From: Zea mays
Lineage: Eukaryota; Streptophyta; Magnoliopsida; Poales; Poaceae
DNA length: 64,000 nt
Assembly: GCF_902167145.1 (NCBI RefSeq)
Contig: NC_050097.1
Coordinates: 228,613,034-228,677,033 of the forward strand
Direction of reading: 5' to 3'
Part shown: one piece after another, positions 57,580 through 64,000 of the stretch
Layout: the number at the start of each line of letters is the position of its first letter
Position numbering within the stretch: the stretch's first letter is position 1
Position numbers and translations under genes: made by a program
The notes under the pieces: model-generated
Told to the model about the DNA's origin: nothing
What the model saw: only the letters and a program-made list of their open reading frames with translations
The model's database searches: none

Positions 57580-60500
57580 ATGGATAAAACCTGGATCGAT
57601 GCCGAGGCTAGGTACAAATTAATTACTTCACAAACATTGAATGTGTTGTTAATTGTCAAGTAACATAGAATTTAACATAAATTTGCATGTAGGCACACCA
57701 AGGTATATCAACAAGGAGTGAATGGTTTCTTAGCTTTTGCATTTAGGAATTCAGCTATAGGCAACAAAATATTATGCCTTGTAAAAGGTGTTTTAACTCA
57801 TTTTGGAGAGAGGCAAGTGAAGTACGTGAACACTTGATATGTGATGGGTTTATAAAAGGGTACAAAATATGGAACTTACATGGAGAAGCTAGCTCCTCTT
57901 CTGTTAATCAAGGGATTGAGGCTACGGAGGAGTCTAACGAAGATGATGACATATCAGATTTGCTTAGAGATTTAGTTGCCGGTTTAGATGATAGAGGTGA
58001 TTTTGAGGACAATAGTTCTGTTATTGAGCCTTGTGAAGAGCTAGTTTCCATCCAAAAATTGGTCGCAGAAAATAGCAAAGAGTTATATCCCAGTTGCCAG
58101 AAATATACACAATTGCGTTTCCTAATTAGATTACTCCACATCAAACTCCTTGGAGGATGGACCAATAGATCTATGAACCTGCTACTAGATCTACTTAATG
58201 ATGCCCTTCCTGAGGGTTCAACACTCCCTAAAAGCTTTTATGAAGCTAAGAAATTGGTGAAATCTATAGGAATTGGGTACAACAGTATTCATTCATGTCA
58301 AAATGATTGCATTCTCTATTGGAAGGACAATGAAAATTTGGATTCATGCCCAAAATGTAAGGTTTCACGGTGGAAATCAATACGAAAGAGTCTAGATGGG
58401 AAACATATCTACAAAGTCCCTAAAAAGGTTCTCCGTTATTTCCCAATCAAGAAAAGACTCCAAAGGTTATTTTTGACCTCTAAAATGGCAAGTCTAACGA
58501 GATGGCATGATGAGGACCGGAAAAAAGATGGTTTGCTAAGGCATCCTGCAGATTCACCTTTATGGCAGAACTTTGACCAAAAACATCCTAACTTTGCTGC
58601 AGATAGCCGTAATATCCGCCTAGCATTTGCAACTGATGGCTTTAATCCATTTAGGAGCAAGAATGTTAGCTATAGTGTATGGCCTGGTATTTGTATTCCC
58701 TACAACTTTCCACCTTCAATGTGCATGAAGCAATCAAATTTTATCCTTTCTTTGCTGATTCCTGGTCGAAATGGACCTGGTAGTGCGATGGATGTCTATT
58801 TTCAACCCCTTGTTGATGATCTGCTAGATATGTTTGTCAATGGAGTTAGAACTTATGATGCTTCAAAGGGTGAGTTCTTCAATTTGCGAGCAGCAGTATT
58901 GTGGACTATTACTGATTTCCCAGGTCTAGGGTACACGTCCGGATCTATCACCTCTGGTGAAGCAGCATGTCCTGATTGTCACTACCATACTTGTTCACTT
59001 AGACTTAGTAATGGCAGCAAGACTTGCTTTATGGATCATCGTATATTCTTGCATGAAAACCACCCATTTAGGTTTGATGCTGATAAATTTGGTGGCAAAA
59101 CTGAGTTTAGGCCAGCACCTACTCCGCTTTCCGGAGAACAAATTTTAGAGTGCACTAAAGATCTTAATCCAATTTTTGGCAAGGATCCATCCGGAAAAAA
59201 ACAAGCAAAGCGCAAGAGACGCAAGGAAGGGGAACCATTAGTCATTTTTAAAAAGAGATCTATTTGGTTTAAACTCCCATATTGGAAAGATTTAATGTTG
59301 CGACATAATTTTGACTTCATGCACATAGGGAAGAATGTGAGTGAAAGCTTAATTAATACATTTTTGGGCACAGATGGAAAATCGAAGGATAACTTGAATT
59401 CTCGGTTGGACCTTTAAGCTCTAGGCATTAGAGGTGATCTTCACCCCATTGAAGTTGAAGACCAATATTATTTACCACCTGCACCTTACTCAATGAGTTC
59501 TAATGAGAGAAAGCTATTCTGTCAAGTACTAAAAGGGGTGAAGTTTCCTGAGGGTTATGCATCTGATATACGACATAATGTACATGTTAAAGAGAAAAAG
59601 GTATTTGGCCTTAAGAGTCATGAGAGCCACATAATTCTACAACACCTGCTGCCGCTTGCTGTGAGAAAAATATTGCCTGAGGTGGTCAGCGCTGGAGTGA
59701 TTCGTATAAGTAATTTTTTCAAGAAACTTGCATCACCTGTCATTCGAATCAGCGATATGGAAAGTCTTGAGGCTGATATAGCTGAAACATTGAGCTTTCT
59801 TGAGATTGTATTCCCACCTTCTTTTTTTGATATTATGGTACACTTGATGGTACACCTTCCTACCCAAGCAAGGATAGCTGGTCCAGTCCATTTCCGTAGC
59901 ATGTGGCCAGTAGAGAGGTAATTTTCGTAGACATATTCTACCACAGTGAAAAATATTACACACACAAACATTATAACATTAACAATTTGCTAATTATGTG
60001 CATAGGTATTTGATGAGATTGAAGGGTTCTGTTCATACAAAAAGCCACTGTGAGGGATCAATTATGGAGTGGTCTTTGTTTACTGAGTGCCTTACATTTT
60101 GTGCTCGGTATTTACATGGTGAGACTCATTTGAACCATCAACTTAGAGATGATGAACAATATAGTACAACTCCTTTCTTCCATTGCATTGGTCGAGGATT
60201 AGCTGGGAAGTGCACAGTGAATTTAGACCACAAAACATGGCTACAAGCCCATAGATACGTCTTGTTCAACTACGACAATATAGGTCCTTACTTGGAGTAA
60301 GTTTTCTTTATTCTTGTCATTAGATGATCCCTTTCCTGTTGCATTAGAAATGATAAATTGAATTTTACAGCAAGCATGCTCACTATCTCTCCTCAATTGG
60401 GGTTCGGAATAAACGAGCGGTCAACCGCATGCAGCATGAATCCTTTCATGAGTGGTTTAGGTTGCATGTAAGTAAGAATAAAACTAAGCATATACTATTT

Positions 60501-61347
60501 GATATGAAATTACCTTTAACTTTGACACTAGTATTTCAATATCACAGGTGGAAGAAATTGGTGAAGAAGCACCACATGAGATAAAAATTTTAGCTAAGGC
60601 ACCAATGATGGTTGCACGGCAATATAGTAGTTATACCATTAATGGGTTCAATTTCCACACAAAGTCCTATGATGAGGGTAGGTCTATTCAAAATAGTGGG
60701 GTTGTTGTAGTTGCAGAGTCAACATGCTTTGAAGGGGGCAGAAATGATGACATTATTATTGGAAACAAGGCCTATTATGGTATTATAAAGGAAATTCTTG
60801 AACTAAACTATCACCACAACGGAAATGTAGTGTTGTTCAAGTGCGATTGGGTTGACAATCGTGTGGAGCACAAATGGGTAAAAACTGATCAATTTGGGAT
60901 CACAAATGTCAATTTCAAGCATCTGTTCAATACCGGTGAAAAAATATCAGATGAACCATTCATTCTAGCATCACAGGCACTTCAAGTATTCTATGTTCCT
61001 GATCCGATTGATACTGAGTGGGCTGCTGTTGTTCAGTCAAAACCTAGGGACTTGTATGATGTGGATGATTTGGAGAACGAGCACACAGATAATTGTAGTG
61101 GACAAGCTATGCTTTTTCCCATTCTCAATGGCAATGTGACAGTGGATATTGTAAGAGGTGTTGTCCCTTCTGTTAGAGCAGATATAGATGGTATAATTGT
61201 TGGTCCAAAAAAGTCTAAAAAAAGCTCTACGAAGTAAGTAATGTAAAAAATGGTACATGCTGGAAATTTTTACTACCTTGCAAAGATCGCTAATTTGGTG
61301 TCCTTCTTTTCAGGAGAAAATATGACAAATGCAAGAAGAAACATTAA
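57580..61347 (+). pseudogene. TNP2-type CACTA transposase (two lesions)
   Basis: Exons: 57580-57611, 57693-59917, 60006-60296, 60371-60467, 60548-61233, 61314-61347, all GT-AG with agreeing phases. The N-terminal transposase-associated domain starts MDKTWIDAEAR and includes MPCKRCFN and EHLICDGF. The transposase core (Transposase_21/TNP2) spans about 58260-59400, with CPKCKVSRWK, LRHPADSPLWQNFD, ATDGFNPF and HNFDFMHIGKNV. DUF4218-like (MVHLPTQARIAGPVHFRSMW) and DUF4216-like (KCDWVDNRVEHKWVKTDQFG) parts follow. Lesions: a one-base frameshift near 57765 and TAA at 59415-59417 in place of a glutamine codon. If the last intron is retained, the protein ends at TAA 61235-61237. TNP2 proteins bind and cut CACTA ends. 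This copy should be inactive unless read through. Confidence 0.88.
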
Positions 61348-64000
61348 TGATGCCCCTATAAATGCGTACGAGCAGCAACGGATAGCAATCATTGCAGAAA
61401 ACAAAAGGAAGCTAGCATCTCTTAATATCCCTACTTTGAAGACCGCGGGTCCATCCGAGAAAAGAACAAAGGTTTTCTCTAAACTACAGGTCCATTGCAC
61501 ATTTTTCATGGTAATATTTACAACATCATGGGGCTTTTTTGTAGAGGACTCATGACACAAGTGTTGTAGCAACCGAAGGTCATAATTTACGTGCAAGGCC
61601 ACAAAGAAACTATAATGGGAATGAAAATATACAGATCGCTGAAGATCTTGTGATAAATCAATCAGATGGAGACTTTCTATGTGATAATGAAGGTTGTAGT
61701 ATGCATATTCTCTTGTATCATAAATAAATATATGTTGACCTATTTCAGATTTCTTATGTTTTAAATTACTTGCAGCAGATTTTGAAGACATTCCAAAAAA
61801 ACGAGCAGGGAAAGGAAGGGGTATTACTAGGCTAGATGACATATTCGCAAGGAAATCTGACATGCCTAAAATAAAAATAACACTAAATGAACATGGTCAG
61901 CCTGTTGGAAAAGATTGTAGGAAGTTTTCTAGTGCCATTGGGTGTCTAGTGAGGAAGAAACTATCAGTTGCATGTGCTGATTGGAGGCTGGTTCCTGCTG
62001 AAAAGAAGTATGAAGTTTGGACAAGCATTAAGGTATTATATCTATCATTGCTTGTATTGTTTGTGTTGTCAGCTTTTCTTTAGTTTTCTTAAGTAAGTCA
62101 TCAAGTCATCAGGTAAACCATGGGAATGCATAGCTGGTGTTCACAGAGCCTGTTTATTCTCAAGCTTTTTTTATGCCAAGGGACCTCATAGCTGGTGTGC
62201 TTTTTTATGCCAAGGTCCTGTTTATTCTCAAGCTTTATATAAATGAAAAATAGCCCGACAGAAACCACTTCATCAACACTAGAATCGACATTTTGTCCAA
62301 ACTGCAGGCTGGATACTTCATCTGATGTCTGCTGTATAGAATTCATTTCAGACATATGTTCTAGAATTATATACTCACTGTTGGAGTAGTATTCCCCTGT
62401 TTCCTTGCTACTGGTTTTGTTGTGCACTATGACTTGTGTACTAGAGAACATTATATTCCTATGTGGTAAATGACTGTTCAGCTCTTCCATGGTACATTAG
62501 GAAATCTATGACATCGATGCTGCTGCCTTCAATTGGTTCCTTGCTAGTGCCGGGAGAAAATGGAAGGAATTCAAGGCAACCCTAAAGGAGCAATACTTTA
62601 ATGAGAAACTAACAAATGAGGAGCTGAAGACAAAAGTTGGTGACAGAGTTGATGATGATGCTTGGAATTTTCTCACAGAATATTGGATGTCTCCTAACTT
62701 TGATGTAAGGAAAAATTAATATATTAAACTGCATTATATAGTGAAAAAGTGTGCTGAATTTATTTATTTCTAACATAGGCTCGCACGGAAATTGCCAAGG
62801 TCAATCGCTCAAAGTTGGAGCAACATCATACATCTGGCAGTAAAAGCTTTGCTTGTTCTGGTCATGAAATGGTATGAAGAATTATCTATTCTGTTGTACT
62901 TTACTACACTTTTGTTTTGTATTTTCACAACTAAATTAAAACACTTTAGGAAAAGAAACTAGGGCGTCCTCCTCGAAGAGATGAACTTTATATCAAAACA
63001 CATACAAGAAAAAATGGAGTTCCCTTGGGTCCAGCAGAACCAATAATTGTAAGTGTGTCCCTCAAAAAACTTCAATATTAACACTACTTTTGGTCTATAA
63101 ACATCCACATTCTTTTTTGTAGAACAAACTTAAAGCAATAGTTGAAGCACGTCCAGAGTTGAAGGAAAGATCAATTCAACAAGGTGATGCCTTTGCTGCC
63201 GTTTGTGGAGAAAAGGAACCAAGAGGACGGGTTCGTGTTTTGGGTCTAGGTCCAACTCCTCAAGAAGTTGGTACCCCTGGGTTGAAGTGCTACACACCAA
63301 CAAGACTTCAAATGGAAGTTTTTGCTCGCAAAAAGCTTGAAAGTGAGAAAGCAGCCTTAGAAAAACGTATAGCGGATATGCAAGAGGAAATGATGGAACG
63401 AGAAAGGCAAAATGTTGAAATGGGATCACACAATGATTCAAATTCAAGACTCCATTCGCAGGTGTGCTTTCTATAAATGTTTATTTATTTTATGGTCTTT
63501 TTCTATAGTACAGGAAAAGCTACTTAGAACCTTAGGCATGTGTTTCATTAGGCATGTAGATATATAATTATGGTATATATTTTAATCTTTCATGTAGAGC
63601 CCAAGAGAGGAGCATATTCACCAGGCGCATGATGCTCAGTTCCAAGAAGATGATGCTTCTCTAGATAACCATTGTGAAGAGGATGAGTACGTGTTTCTCC
63701 CCAGGGGTGGTAATATTCGCCCTACAAGCGTGACCACAACTAGGCCAAGAATTGTTTCTGCGACTCGCTTTTCACATGATGCACTTGTAATATTCTCAAC
63801 TATTCTACAAGTTTGTACCTGTCACTTAAAAATAGTTCAGTTTTATTCATTGACTTAATGCAGTTCTCACAAATATGTTATGTATTTCAGGTTGGGGAAG
63901 ATGGTGCACAAACATCTGTACCACCCAATGAATGCAACCCGATTCAACCTAAAAGAGCAACCACATCAGTCTGGCCTAGAAATGATGCTGCCACTCGCTT
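61322..64000 (+). CDS. Second CACTA gene, Transposase_24 type (partial, open)
   Basis: Exons: 61322-61471, 61545-61692, 61776-62032, 62501-62704, 62779-62871, 62950-63048, 63123-63461, 63598-63786 and 63891 to beyond the edge. Every junction is GT-AG and every phase fits, with no internal stop over about 1.59 kb of coding sequence. Start MTNARRNINDAPIN. The core has CADWRLVPAEKKYEVWTSIK, AGRKWKEFKATLK, RVDDDAWNFLTEYW, RTEIAKVNRSKLEQHHTSG, and GRPPRRDELYIKTHT then KLKAIVEARPEL. This is the plant En/Spm Transposase_24 (PF03004) arrangement. A coiled coil follows (KKLESEKAALEKRIADMQEE). The last exons repeat an RPRI-VSATRF/WPRN-DAATRF motif. The first ATG overlaps the final TNP2 exon in another frame. 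In En/Spm the partner protein binds subterminal repeats; the same role here is inference. Confidence 0.82.
62033..62500 (+). other. Intron 3 of the second CACTA gene
   Basis: A 468-base intron between gtatta and acattag. It contains an internal direct duplication: cctgtttattctcaagctt at about 62149 and 62217, and tagctggtgt at about 62131 and 62190. Confidence 0.65.

Larger units (their letters stand above)
56255..64000 (+). mobile_element. CACTA (En/Spm) DNA transposon, left 7.7 kb
   Basis: It starts CACTATACCACAACAC at 56255, inside Copia RT, next to ATA (56252-56254), a possible 3-bp target duplication. The first 210 bases hold direct copies of GTCGGTATA-like words (near 56291, 56325, 56355, 56388) and at least one inverse copy, as expected of subterminal transposase-binding repeats. 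TNP2-type and Transposase_24-type genes follow on the same strand. The right terminus is outside the window. Confidence 0.9.

Overview
The window is nuclear DNA of a large-genome grass. The best fit is maize (Zea) or a close relative. The reasons are an Opie/Ji-type Copia LTR with many CACCGG-ACTGTC-CGGTG palindromes, Tekay-type and Tat-type Ty3/gypsy elements, spliced eukaryotic genes, and dense nesting of transposons. It contains one ordinary host gene and no prokaryotic features.

Layout. 1-2165 is the right part of a Tekay-like LTR. 2348-6350 is probably a decayed solo LTR. 7060-10538 is the remnant of a Tat-lineage element: a decayed spliced plus-strand ORF followed by a 1.2 kb LTR. 10734-16120 is a gag-only Ty3/gypsy element in which LTR and leader sequence occur three times. 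16584-32641 is an old LTR split by a young, full-length Tekay-type chromovirus (18721-31374, TSD CCGGG). 32642-34160 holds an LTR fragment and two MITEs. 34393-36934 is the host gene, a four-exon C2H2 zinc-finger protein of the ZNF511 type. 37205-38745 is an inverted-repeat pair enclosing a microsatellite and a Cassandra TRIM, whose LTRs carry 5S rRNA-like sequence. 38890-40500 holds repeats and likely captured gene fragments. 40765-48782 is a non-autonomous Tat-lineage element (TSD GACAT) with gag on the minus strand, a spliced ORF on the plus strand, and a hAT MITE inside that ORF. 48788-49790 has no recognisable gene. 49791-56254 is an Opie-like Copia element cut by a CACTA (En/Spm) transposon that starts at 56255 and runs off the right edge.

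Function. The Tekay element encodes gag-pol with a C-terminal chromodomain, broken in gag by one stop and one frameshift. Between its PBS and gag it also carries an intact 339-codon ORF. That protein begins MARLRHTARKS, which matches the histone H3 tail register (A1, R2, T6-S10), and its middle resembles a dsRNA-binding fold. In an element whose integrase ends in a chromodomain, this is the most interesting feature of the window. The CACTA element carries a TNP2-type transposase gene with two lesions and, downstream, an open spliced Transposase_24-type gene. The two overlap around one short intron, so a shared, alternatively spliced transcript is possible.

Splice sites, LTR ends, TSDs and lesions were read by eye. 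Family names rest on remembered family features, not on a search.
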